This document shows, one piece after another, positions 18,697 through 28,573 of a DNA stretch of 64,000 bases (within the stretch, counting starts at the first letter, position 1; each line of letters begins with the position of its first letter). Below the pieces are notes generated by a model that ran no database searches, was not told where the DNA came from, and worked only from the letters and a program-made list of their open reading frames with translations. Position numbers and translations under genes: made by a program. The stretch comes from Smallanthus sonchifolius (taxonomy: Eukaryota > Streptophyta > Magnoliopsida > Asterales > Asteraceae): NCBI GenBank assembly GCA_023525975.1, contig CM042021.1, positions 78,871,501 to 78,935,500 of the forward strand. The letters are read 5' to 3'.

Positions 18697-19242
18697 CTAA
18701 CTTCTCTGGTAGCTTTCCACTAGAAGGAAGATAATCACCAAGACGAGCACCGCTATGGTCGCTCGGGTAGTCGATCTGCCTTCAGCTCTAGCCGTTTCCT
18801 TACGATTCTCCATTATTTCTTTTTCGAGGATGGAGATTAACTCCTTTTGGTAATCTAACTGGTTTGCTAGGCTATCCATTCTTTGTCCTTGCAAGTCGTG
18901 CATTACCTCGTGCTCCATCCTTTGCCTCTCAAAATCTGAGGTCCTCACATATTGGTGAAAGTCATTGGTTGGAATTCCCATAGCACTAGTGGGTGCCATG
19001 GTATGCCTTACCCAAGGGATAGGATGATACGGGTCGGGCACCAGATACGGGTCTCTTAATGGGGGTGATCTAGGTGTTCTAAGTCTTGGGCCGGTGTTCC
19101 TAGTCCAATCTGCCCTTACATCAAACCTTGGTCTAGCAGCTGCGGGTGTTGGTGACCAATACACGGGTGACCCTGTGTCTTCTTCCCAATCAGATTCTGC
19201 TCCGGGACGGTATACCGGGGATGAAGGAGAGTAGGAGTCCAT
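18697..19242 (-). CDS. Pre-gag coiled-coil, tail-anchored protein ORF of B (181 aa)
   Basis: Start chosen at ATG 19242 (MDSYSPSSPVYRPG), which follows TTTCTCTACTAG|AT, a good splice-acceptor string. The N-terminal half is Pro/Ser/Asp-rich. Residues about 105-150 form a coiled coil (RMDSLANQLDYQKELISILE). The C-terminus has a run of about 16 hydrophobic residues (ATIAVLVLVIIFLLVE) six residues from the end, typical of a tail anchor. It is the only ORF left in this element, lying between the PBS and where gag would be. Elements C and D carry ORFs of the same plan in the same place. Function unknown; membrane insertion is inference. Confidence 0.7.
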   Translation of the reverse strand: MDSYSPSSPVYRPGAESDWEEDTGSPVYWSPTPAAARPRFDVRADWTRNTGPRLRTPRSPPLRDPYLVPDPYHPIPWVRHTMAPTSAMGIPTNDFHQYVRTSDFERQRMEHEVMHDLQGQRMDSLANQLDYQKELISILEKEIMENRKETARAEGRSTTRATIAVLVLVIIFLLVESYQRS

Positions 19243-19981
19243 ATCTAGTAGAGAAACAATGAAAAGGTTGTAAGCGATAATAAAATACCGAGTGTTAAAT
19301 ATAGGAGTTCTCATAGGTTTAGATTTTGACTAGTCATAACACCGAGTCTTCACAATAGTATTTTAGAATTACACTTGACTTATAAGCAATGCATCCCTGA
19401 GGAGAATTCCCAGGAAAGAGGGGTGGGTCACTAGGACACACTTAAGTACCCTGTCTTTCCTTAGTCAGAATCCCTCATGGGCCTACACACTCTTCCAACC
19501 ATCGTATATTAATAACACTATTGTTGGGCTCATGGTCATGATGAGAATTGTTGTGTACTGGGCTTTAAGGCCCGAAAGTGATATTTATTTATTGTAGCGG
19601 GCTTCTTCTTCTTGGAGGGTAAGTGGGCTTCTTAGTTTATTGTTAATGGATATTATGCCCAATGGTTTAAGTTTAGATCACAAGAGGTGGTGAAATTATG
19701 TGTGTGAGTTTAAGGGTGCATGAAGAGCTAAGTGTGTGTTGAAACTTAGGATATCACTTATATGAATCAAATAGTAGCATGAATATAGCACAAAAGTTAT
19801 CAGGCAGTGTGGCACAAAAATTATTGAATATTGTATCATGTAGTGTAATTACTTATGATAGCATATAGAAATATTCACACAAGGATAAATCATATAGTAT
19901 GTAGTAGCATGGCATTGTATGGGTGTCCTAAGGTTATAGTCTAGGTCAGAAGTGTCGAATAACCTAATTCCCTATAACCAA

Positions 19982-19997
19982 GGCTCTGATACCAATC
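19982..19997 (-). promoter_or_regulatory. Primer-binding site of element B
   Basis: Minus strand GATTGGTATCAGAGCC directly follows the LTR end GTGTGACA. It fits initiator tRNA-Met. 19315-19981 between it and the ORF is leader with no supported feature. Confidence 0.88.
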
Positions 19998-20487
19998 TGT
20001 CACACCCCAACCGACGGCGGAATACGTTGGGGCGGGACATGTAGACTGTTCATGAGCACAAGGTTGACTAAATTGAAATATATTAATCATTCAAATTCAT
20101 TGCATAGATCCAAAACAACTCAAAATTGAACCAAGTACATAAAATGAAATACATAAATCCTTTATTAAAATTAACTAGGTCCAAAACTTATGTGTAGCAA
20201 GTCTTGATCAAAATCACACATTAGCACCTGAAACATGAATAAATAAGGTCAACTAAAAAGTTGGTGAGCATACACAGGTGTGACAACCAGCATTTCAGGT
20301 CAATATCCACTTTTCATAAACGCACGTTCATAATTATTATTTCCTGATATTTATTTTGACTAAGTAAAGTCAAGAAGTCTAGCAAAGGAGTTTATTCCAA
20401 GTCTAGTAAATCTTAAAGAATTACTAGAAAAAGTAAGCAGAATTACCCGACTAAATACGAACGTTAATGGTTAAATAAGATAACCAG

Positions 20488-20541
<54 letters not shown>

Positions 20542-21163
20542 CACAAAATTTACGTTGAACCAAGATTTTAATAATTTCATCAACGAGCCATAAACTGGTT
20601 AAAATTATAATACCGTGAAGAATCGAAACCGAATTAAATTGCCATTTGGAACTCTAATTGATACTAATATCATTAATAAATTTATGTTTAAAAATAGTTA
20701 TCATTAACCCCAAAGTACTTTCTTGACTTTCTCGGCCGAGAGTCAGGGGAGCCATTCTCCCACTTGGTAATTCACTCAAATTTCCGATAAAAACCATACC
20801 TCCTCAGTACCAAATCTCTCAATCCCTTTCAAACCTTCTCATTTTCTTACGGCAATTTCCCAATTCTCCTTCAAATCGAAGTCCAGTTCAAGGCAAAAAT
20901 TCACCAGATTTCGGTGCTATAAGAAGAGTTCCCAGTGTTTTCTCAAGAATCAAGCTAAGGAGCTCAAGATCATTCTCTGTTTCTCTAGAAATCACCATTC
21001 TCTATTTGATGTAAAAACTCAATATTATCCATTTCATTTTCTTTAAAACCGTAGCTGAACATACAAATCGTTCAAACGCAAGTAAGATAACAAGAAAAGT
21101 GTGTCAAATTCAAGATTTGAACATAAAAATATATAGGACGAATTCTGTCAATCAAAGTGCAGT

Positions 21164-21480
21164 AATCGAAACTATAGTTTAGATACCAGTTGTTCAATCG
21201 AAACTAGGAGTTTCGATACCAGTTGTTCAATCGAAACTAGGAGTTTCGATACCTATTCAATCGAAACTAGGAGTTTCGATACATATTTACTCAATTGAAA
21301 CTGGGAGTTTCGATACCTGTTTACAATCGAAACTAAGTAGTTTCGATACCAATTTCCCAATCGAAACTAGGTAGTTTCGATACTATTCTTGCCAATCGAA
21401 ACTAGGTAGTTTCGATACCTGTCGAAACTAGGAAGTTTTGACATCTGTTCTGTTCAATCGAAACTAAGAAAATTTCGATA
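21164..21480 (+). repeat. Hairpin array ATCGAAACT-AGG-AGTTTCGAT
   Basis: About nine units, each with a 9-bp inverted repeat around a 3-nt centre, spaced 25-35 bp apart. The 3' LTR (38548-38895) has one more unit. E carries the same array inverted (62484-62810). Confidence 0.92.
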
Positions 21481-22142
21481 CCTGTTCATCAGCCCCATAA
21501 GGCAGTAACTCAGAACTATTTTTATAACGAAACAAGGGTTGGGAAAAACTAAAAAGATAATTTAAACAAAAGCAATCAGATCTGCTAAGTCGGTGAACAA
21601 CCTGCGTTTAAGATGGGTAGTCTTAACGAGTATGTTATCCTTGTGTAATTAGGATACGGATAGGCAAGTCTGCTGTTATTCAAATATTTGCTAGCATTCA
21701 TACTGTCGAGGTGAGTTTCACTAATCCCTTTTTTTTTTCTAAAGTTTTGAAATGATTTGGGGTGTAAACATACTTGTAAAAGACTTTTGTGTATAAATGA
21801 ATTGAACTAATGATCTGACCGTATGTGTGTATTGAGGGAAAAGTAAAGCGCTTAAAGTCCTCGAAATAAATTAGTAACCATTAGCTATGGACTTAGCCCG
21901 GGATTATATGAATAGTACTATTGGGGGTGACGCCTCCGGTCATGGTTAGTCGCGCTAACCAGGGGTCAAAATGGCCGAATGACCGCATATTGTCTTACTC
22001 GCAGAAAGGCGAGGGGAGGCACATAATGTTGGGGTTTGGTTACGGTCTCGTACATTACATACTATTTTGTATTCCTTGCAAGCTTACAAATGGGGTCAAT
22101 AGATCGGATTAGTATTCATATTCATTGGTAATTTAAACAAAA

Positions 22143-22420
22143 GAGTTCTGATCAGGTTAAAGTGATCAGGTTTTACACAAAAGAGTTCTGATCAGGTTAA
22201 AGTGATCAGGTTTTACACAAAAGAGTTCTGATCAGGTTAAAGTGATCAGGTTTTACACAAAAGAGTTCTGATCAGGTTAAAGTGATCAGGTTTTACACAA
22301 AAGAGTTCTGATCAGGTTAAAGTGATCAGGTTTTACACAAAAGAGTTCTGATCAGGTTAAAGTGATCAGGTTTAAACAAAAGAGTTCTGATCAGGTTAAA
22401 GTGATCAGGTTTAACAAGGA
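22143..22420 (+). repeat. 40-bp tandem array with TGATCAGG
   Basis: About seven copies of a unit GTTCTGATCAGGTTAAAGTG plus ATCAGGTTTTACACAAAAGA. The matching array at 39558-39860 is irregular and has internal deletions. The E copy lies at 61470-61830. Confidence 0.92.
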
Positions 22421-22799
22421 GTTTTGATCGGAAAATGATCAGATTTAAACATTGGGTTTATGATAACTCTTTATAATAACTTGTGAACTCACCAACCTCG
22501 TGTTGACAGTTTTAAGTATGTTTTCAGGAAATTGAACGTGGCCGTCAGGTTAGCAATGTAGGATACATGCATGCACGTGGATACGACTTTTTGGGAGGAT
22601 TTCTCTTGTATAACTCATGGTCTTGAGTCATATTTGCGAAATCTTAAACTTTTGTAAACTCAAGTTGATACTTTGTGATGTAAATATTTTAAACTCGATT
22701 ATGTATCCAATTACATGTATGTGTTTGCGATAATCATATGCTTTGGAAACCAGTGAACGTCGCGCCTCGCGTTTCCGCCTTGGCGGGGTGTGACAGAAC

Positions 22800-22812
22800 T
22801 TGGTATCAGAGC
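22800..22812 (+). promoter_or_regulatory. Primer-binding site of element C
   Basis: TTGGTATCAGAGC starts five bases after the LTR end; initiator tRNA-Met type. Confidence 0.9.
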
Positions 22813-22942
22813 CATTGATTATAGCGAACTAGGTGTCTAAAACGGAACCTAGTCTATAATTTGAATGACTCACTAAAATGTTTTCACTGCATAAGCATTG
22901 CATAACCAGTCATCATGTCATGTGGATATTGTAGTCACAAGC

Positions 22943-23166
22943 ATGTCGTCACATTCACACACTGACCCAGTCTCTGACCCTGAATCCAACGAGGAACTTT
23001 CCACCTCACGCCCCAAAAATCGGGTACAAGTTCGCAGCTCGACACCACCCAATGTCGCCCTGGGAGAACCGTCCATCGTCTACCGAAAGAAAAGCGGAGG
23101 ACCGATTAAAGTGCAAAGTGCTAGGAAGAAGGTTCGACTTCCACGCAAAAGAACCCTGGCAGCCCG
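22943..23166 (+). pseudogene. Pre-gag ORF of element C, N-terminal part
   Basis: ATG at 22943 (MSSHSHTDPVSDPE) opens a Ser/Pro/acidic then basic region. It is cut after 'LAAR' by copia-2. The reading frame resumes at 32312 after the duplicated GCCCG. See 32312-32850 for the coiled coil and hydrophobic tail. Confidence 0.65.
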
Positions 23167-23707
23167 TGTTGATGCCCTTTCCTGTGACAACACTCTGGAT
23201 AGAGTCTAGGTTTGTATGTCTAATGTCTGTATTTTGTCTTTGTATGTAAGAGTCATTATGTAAAAGTTTATCGAGTTGTATTTACTTTTACTTAATGTTT
23301 TGTTGATTTCTTCTAAGTGTTTTGCGCACTTGTATGTGCGCAGGAGAATGCTCCTGCGTACTTAGTAAGTACGCAGGAATACCTATGAGTACTTGTTAAG
23401 TACGCAGGAGTAATTGGTCCTGCGCACTTGCTAAGTGCGCAGTCATCAGGTCAGTATAAATAGGATAGGTTCACAGAAGCTAAGTACGCAGAACCATTTG
23501 TTCATACGAACTCAGTTTTGCTAAGTACGCAGCTTGTATTCTCTCTGTAACCGTCGAGTGTTTATAATACAAAGAACGATTATTGTGACTCTTGTGTTCG
23601 GTTTACTTTGTTCAGTTAGATTCTCCACCTAGTCACGGGTATTCCGCACCCGGTCCGACTAGTAGACCACTTGCATGTGACGATCCACCACACCCGAGGG
23701 ACCTACA
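23167..23707 (+). repeat. 5' LTR of copia-2
   Basis: Starts TGTTGATGCC and ends GGGACCTACA. A hairpin array (23331-23443: CTGCGTACTT-AGT-AAGTACGCAG and variants) lies just upstream of a TATA box (TATAAATAGG, 23455). Confidence 0.92.
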
Positions 23708-23716
23708 AGTGGTATC
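23708..23716 (+). promoter_or_regulatory. Truncated primer-binding site of copia-2
   Basis: AG plus TGGTATC, after which the expected AGAGC is replaced by the inverted LTR. Only seven bases of the initiator-Met site remain, so priming from this copy is doubtful. Confidence 0.8.
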
Positions 23717-24426
23717 TTGTAGGTCCCGAGAGCCTCGTCGCGCAGCGGAAATAAACACGATCTGTTCTGTGATTTGTGTGGGAACAAAGAAACTAGACAG
23801 ATAAACAAGAACAAAGACAAAAGACGATGAAACGAAACATAATCCATAACAAAGAAGTCATCCCGTATTACAGACTACATACCGAAGGAACACACATCTC
23901 TCATCTACGCTCACTGTCCAGGGGTCGGGAGAGCTCGTCCCGACCCGGATAAACCTAGTTCCAGAGTTCCACCTACAAATGAAGACAAGTCTTCTATTTA
24001 TAGGGGCAGGAACACTTCCTGCGTACTTGACAAGTACGCAAGGCAAAAGCCTTGCGTACTTACTAAGTACGCATGGTTTGGTCATGCGTACTTGACAAGT
24101 ACGCAAGGCAAAAGCCTTGCGTACTTACTAAGTACGCAGGACCAAACTGGTGTGCGGGCTAAGTACTCAGGAACACCCTCCTGCGTACTAGTCACGTACA
24201 CCGATACATAGAATTTAATCTATAGTTACAAAACATGCATCTACAAACTCCCTCTTAACTATAGCATCAAATTCTATCTATCACTAACACTGATAATCAT
24301 CAGTTTACAAACTCCCTCTTAACTATAGAATCTTGTCAGCCACTGACTTCCCTTTATCACCGCCACCACCACCTCCTGAGGTATCACCACCCTCTTGCGT
24401 AGTAGACTCCCCCTGAGCAATCTGCA
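23717..24426 (-). mobile_element. Inverted 3'-end fragment of a related SIRE element inside copia-2
   Basis: On the minus strand 24426-24328 codes for a stretch matching the copia-2 additional ORF at about 30590-30680 (DTSGGGGGGDKGKSVADKIL). Then come two polypurine tracts (24308-24327 and 24245-24264) and an LTR, 24245-23718, beginning TGTAGATGC and ending GGACCTACA. That LTR has its own CTATAAATAG box and TGCGTACTT hairpins but otherwise differs from the copia-2 LTR. It sits head to head with the copia-2 5' LTR. Confidence 0.85.
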
Positions 24427-26415
24427 GAAGACGCCGAAAATGTTTATAATCTATTGAATGGCGGCAGTTTTTCTACTCGTGCTACTGTACCAATTATAAC
24501 TCCTGATTCCAATGCTGCATCTACATCTGGAACTCATGACAGTGATAACAGTGAAAGTGTTCATGTTGTTGGAGATGACGCTCAAGCCAATCCTAACACA
24601 ACTGTAGGAAATGAAGCTCCAGCTGATCCAATTAACATTGAATCTTCTTCTGCTGAAACACAGGAGATGGGGGAGTTGAGCACAAATTTAGATCTAGAAA
24701 TTCAAGAACCAATTGTACCGGAGACGAGAGTGCATAGGAATCATCCAATCGAAAACATTATTGGTGATCCTTATGCCGGTGTTCAGACTCGTCATAGAAC
24801 CATCACTGAGAACACCAGTCTTTACACAGAGATATTTGACACTGGTGTCATGGAAACATGTCTACATGCTGCATTCGTGTCCCAGATAGAGCCGAAGAAT
24901 GTGAAGGAGGCTCTCACTAAAAACTGCTGGATTGAGGCGATGCAAGATGAATTGTCCCAATTCCAAAAGTTGCATGTATGGGATTTGGTTGACTTGCCAA
25001 AAGGCTTTCACCCAATTGGAACCAGATGGGTGTTCAAATGCAAGACGGATGATCGTCATGTAGTTGTGAAGAACAAGGCAAGATTGGTTGTTCAGGGTTT
25101 TTATCAACAAGAGGGCTTGGATTACACGGAAGTATATGCCCCAGTTGCTAGAATTGAGGCCATTCGACTGTTCTTGGCTTATGCCACATATGTCGGCTTC
25201 AAGGTCTACCAACTTGATGTGAAGAGTGCTTTCCTTTATGGTAAAGTTCATGAAGAAGTCTATGTCACTCAACCTCCCGGTTTTGAAGATCCGCATAATA
25301 TCAATAAAGTGTACAAGCTCGACAAAGCACTTTATGGTCTTCATCAAGCACCGCGGGCATGGTATGAGACACTATCAAAGCATTTACTGTCTAATGGTTT
25401 CGACCGTGGACAGATTGACTCGACTCTCTTCATAAGGAAAGCAGGAGGTGACATTCTACTTGTGCAAGTATATGTCGACGACATCATCTTTGGGTCGACC
25501 AATGAAGGGATGTGTCGGGAATTCGAGAAGGTGATGAAGTCCAAGTTTGAAATGAGCAATATGGGTGAACTGTCGTTCTTCCTGGGTCTGCAAGTCAGTC
25601 AAAGAGAGGATGGCATTTATCTACATCAAACTAAGTACGTGCAAGACATCCTATCAAAATACAAGATGAGTGATAGCACTACTTATGGCACACCAATCCC
25701 AGTCAATCATGGTTTGCATCCTGACAAAGATGGGAAGGATGTAGACAGCAGGTTGTACCGTGGGATGATCGGATCACTTATGTATCTCACAGCTTCAAGA
25801 CCCGATATTATGTTTGCTGTATGCTTGTGCTCAAGGTTTCAGTCTCAACCGAAGGAGTCACATATGATAGCCGTGAAGAGGATTTTCAGATACCTGAAAG
25901 GGAAACCCCGATTGGGTCTTTGGTACTCTAAGCAACAGTCATTCGACTTCAAAGCCTACACTGATTCAGATTATGGCGGTTGTAACCTTGACAGAAAGTC
26001 AAATTCTGGCGGATGTCAATTCTTGGGAGACAGACTGGTCTCCTAGCAGTGCAAGAAGCAGTCAACGGTTTCTGTCTCAACTTGTGAAGCAGAATACATT
26101 GCTGCAGCTAGCGGTTGTTCTCAGATATTGTGGATTCAGCAGCAATTGCGAGACTACGGCTTGAACTTCACTGGAACTCCTTTATTCATTGACAACAATG
26201 CCACCATGTCCATCACAAATAACCCGGTGAAACATTCCAAAACGAAGCATATTGAAATTCGCCATCATTTCATCCGTGATTGTGCTGAAAAGCATTTAAT
26301 TGAAATTGTAAAGGTTCACACGGATGGCAATCTTGCTGACCTTTTCACAAAGGCATTTGATCGGTCCCGTTTTGAGCATCTTGTCAACTTGATAGGAATG
26401 TTTAATCCCGAGTGA
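24427..26415 (+). pseudogene. pol: copia-2 RT and RNase H
   Basis: The coding frame is recognisable from about 24427. A Ser/Asp/Glu-rich linker leads into RT with GTRWVFKCK, QLDVKSAFLYG, LYGLHQAPRAWYE and catalytic YVDDIIFGS near 25470. RNase H shows YTDSDYGG and CEAEYIAAA. A single in-frame TAG (26044-26046) replaces the conserved Trp of 'LVSWQC', a G-to-A change. The frame otherwise runs to a natural stop at 26415. Integrase and everything before it are absent. Confidence 0.9.
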
Positions 26416-27700
26416 AAATTAATTTTCTTAAATCAATTCAATTCAATTCATGGAAGTTAAATTTTATTTCTTTAAAATTTTTTTTTGTATAGTTCTGTTA
26501 GTTCAAAAAAAAAAAAAAAAAAAAAATTTCAAAAGTTCACTTGAGAAACGAGGAAATGATAGTACATCTGAAATGATCTAACCATCATAGACTGCTCATG
26601 GGAAATGATTGCGTCATGTTTACTTAATTGTTTAAATTATTATGTTTTTAATCTGTTTACTTACAAGTAATTTGAATTGTCAGTAGGCTGTATGCGTCTT
26701 TGAATCACTAGTAGTGTGGAAACTAAATCTAAATTACAACTGTGATTTGAACCCATATTTGCAAGTGTGTGTGTGTAAAATAATAGAAAAGATCATTATC
26801 AGATAAAGGATGTTAGATTTTGGCAATAATTTTCTTTTGAGATCAGTTTCGGGTTATGTTGTTAGCACAATTAATGCGGTTCATCTCACTGCCCATACTC
26901 ACAAGTATGCAAGGAGAGATTGAATCAAGACATGTCTCTACATCAACCGTTGAGCATGTATTCACCCTTGAATCATTCCTGGTTCATTGAAATCAAATCC
27001 AGATAAAAGTTGGATCCCGGTACCTTATAATCAAACACCATGTTCCTTATCCCGAATCATCATACCGATATTCAAAGAAGAAAATCACATGAAACCAAGA
27101 CAATTGAATCACTCGATTCTGAATCTTATGATTCTTGATAATCCTCATGGATTCTGCTTGATTTTTCTGTGCTAATTGATGTAACTTCATTCTGAAAATT
27201 AAGAATATTATTGGAAAAATCTTAGATGCCTTGAGATAGTGCAAAATATCATAGCATTTAAGTGGGGTACACGTTGTATATTTTATAATTAATAACTTAA
27301 TACACAAGAACATGATACAAAGATGCATATAGTTTCAAATCTTATAATATTGTCAACTTGAATTACTTGTTTATTTGCTTATTACGTAAGAATAAAGCGT
27401 AATACATGACATGATCCCATATTCTTTGATGTTTATATTGTATCATTTTTGCTAAAAATTAGCCTGATATGATCCTCTGCTAGTGTCTTTGTTCAAAAAT
27501 AGCTTGTGTGAATACTTGTATATTTCTATCTAGAAAAGAACAAAAAGATTTTAAGTTTATGCATTGTTTAAGTTTAATTCAGAAAAGGCCAAAAATATTT
27601 TATGTTTAACCTTCATGAATTGTATTTGAATCCTCCCGATTGAATATTTTTATCTTGTTCGTTATTTGACTTGAAAATCTTCATAATTCTGAGTTGAAAA
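26416..27700 (+). other. Spacer after copia-2 pol
   Basis: AT-rich, with no ORF I support. A run of 22 A at 26505-26526 lies about 90 bp after the pol stop. Confidence 0.6.
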
Positions 27701-27717
27701 TTGCGCACTTAAAGTTT

Positions 27718-27862
27718 CTGCGCACTTGTCAAGTACGCATGAAGTAAGACTTGCGCACTTAGCAAGTACGCAAGAGTTAATTCCTGCGTACTTGTTAAGT
27801 ACGCAAGCGTTAATTCGTGCGCACTTAGCAAGTACGCACGAACATTATCAGTGGGGTATAAG
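27718..27862 (+). promoter_or_regulatory. LTR-like promoter module before the copia-2 additional ORF
   Basis: Four hairpins of the LTR type, such as CTTGCGCACTT-AGC-AAGTACGCAAG (27718-27840), are followed 16 bp later by a TATA-like GTATAAG (27856-27862). In the LTR the same hairpins end about 12 bp before TATAAAT. A leader rich in C and T follows. Promoter activity is inference. Confidence 0.5.
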
Positions 27863-27998
27863 TTCAACACTTAGAAAAATTTTCAGGTTAAGCTTTCAAA
27901 CCGAAATTTTTCCCCCTGCAATTTTCTCTCAAAATCGAGTGTGTTCAAACCCGTTTTTCATCCCTTCCACATTATCATCTTCGTATTTCATCTCCTTG

Positions 27999-28570
27999 GT
28001 GAGATTTTAGACCGATTTCATCCGTAAATTCGTGAAATTTTGGACCGATTTGACCTAGAATATTTTAGGTTAATGTCGACAAATTTTGGGGTAATTTGGG
28101 GTTGTTTGGGTAACTTATTATGTGTAACAAGCGAATAGGAAGCTTTAATGGACTCCCTAATCATCTCTTGGTCCTCGATTTCCTTCGTATTTTAACCGAC
28201 AGTGGGTCGGCGACGGGTCTCGGTTAAAAATTGAACGAGTGTAGTGTTGATAATGGTACCATAGGTTAGAATCCGTGATTCCGACCTAGTGGCGACCTAA
28301 TCGACACACATTTTGATCGAATTCAATTTCTGAATTTTTTGTTAAGAGTTGTTCTTGCGCACTTAGCAAGTACGCAAGAAGTAATTCCTGCGTACTTGTT
28401 AAGTACGCAAGAGTAAAATCCTGCGCACTTGCTAAGTGCGCAGGACCAACACTTAGAAAATTTTCTTAAGTCTGAAATTTTTTTCAAAGTGTAACTACTA
28501 TTCTATGTCATGTGAGTCTACTTCCATTGTTATTAATTGATCTAATTATGTTTTCTGTGTGTGTTTGCAG
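27999..28570 (+). other. Candidate 5'UTR intron before the additional ORF
   Basis: Donor CTTG|GTGAGA at 27999 and acceptor TCTGTGTGTGTTTGCAG at 28570, three bases before the start ATG at 28574. Three more LTR-type hairpins lie inside at 28353-28443. Length 572 bp. Confidence 0.5.
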
Positions 28571-28573
28571 ATA

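Larger units (their letters stand above)
21011..22527 (+). other. Candidate LTR intron of C (5' LTR)
   Basis: Donor GTAAAAACTC at 21011; the exon edge is GAT here but GAG in the 3' LTR. CTCACCAAC and GTATGTTTTCAG|G end it at 22527. It contains both tandem arrays. Confidence 0.5.
20279..22795 (+). repeat. 5' LTR of element C
   Basis: Contains (TA)25 at 20490-20539, a TATA-like CTATAAGAAG near 20919, a CT-rich leader, a hairpin array (21164-21480) and a 40-bp array (22143-22420). It shares order with 37672-40234 and, inverted, with 61100-63802. Confidence 0.92.

Noticed and set aside
20490..20539. A replication origin or regulatory TA tract
   Set aside because: It is a length-variable TA microsatellite shared at different lengths by C-family LTRs.
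22143..22420. Direct repeats with regular spacing and internal palindromes, reminiscent of a CRISPR array
   Set aside because: The units are contiguous 40-bp tandem copies without unique spacers and lie inside a plant LTR. They recur in both LTRs of C and in E.
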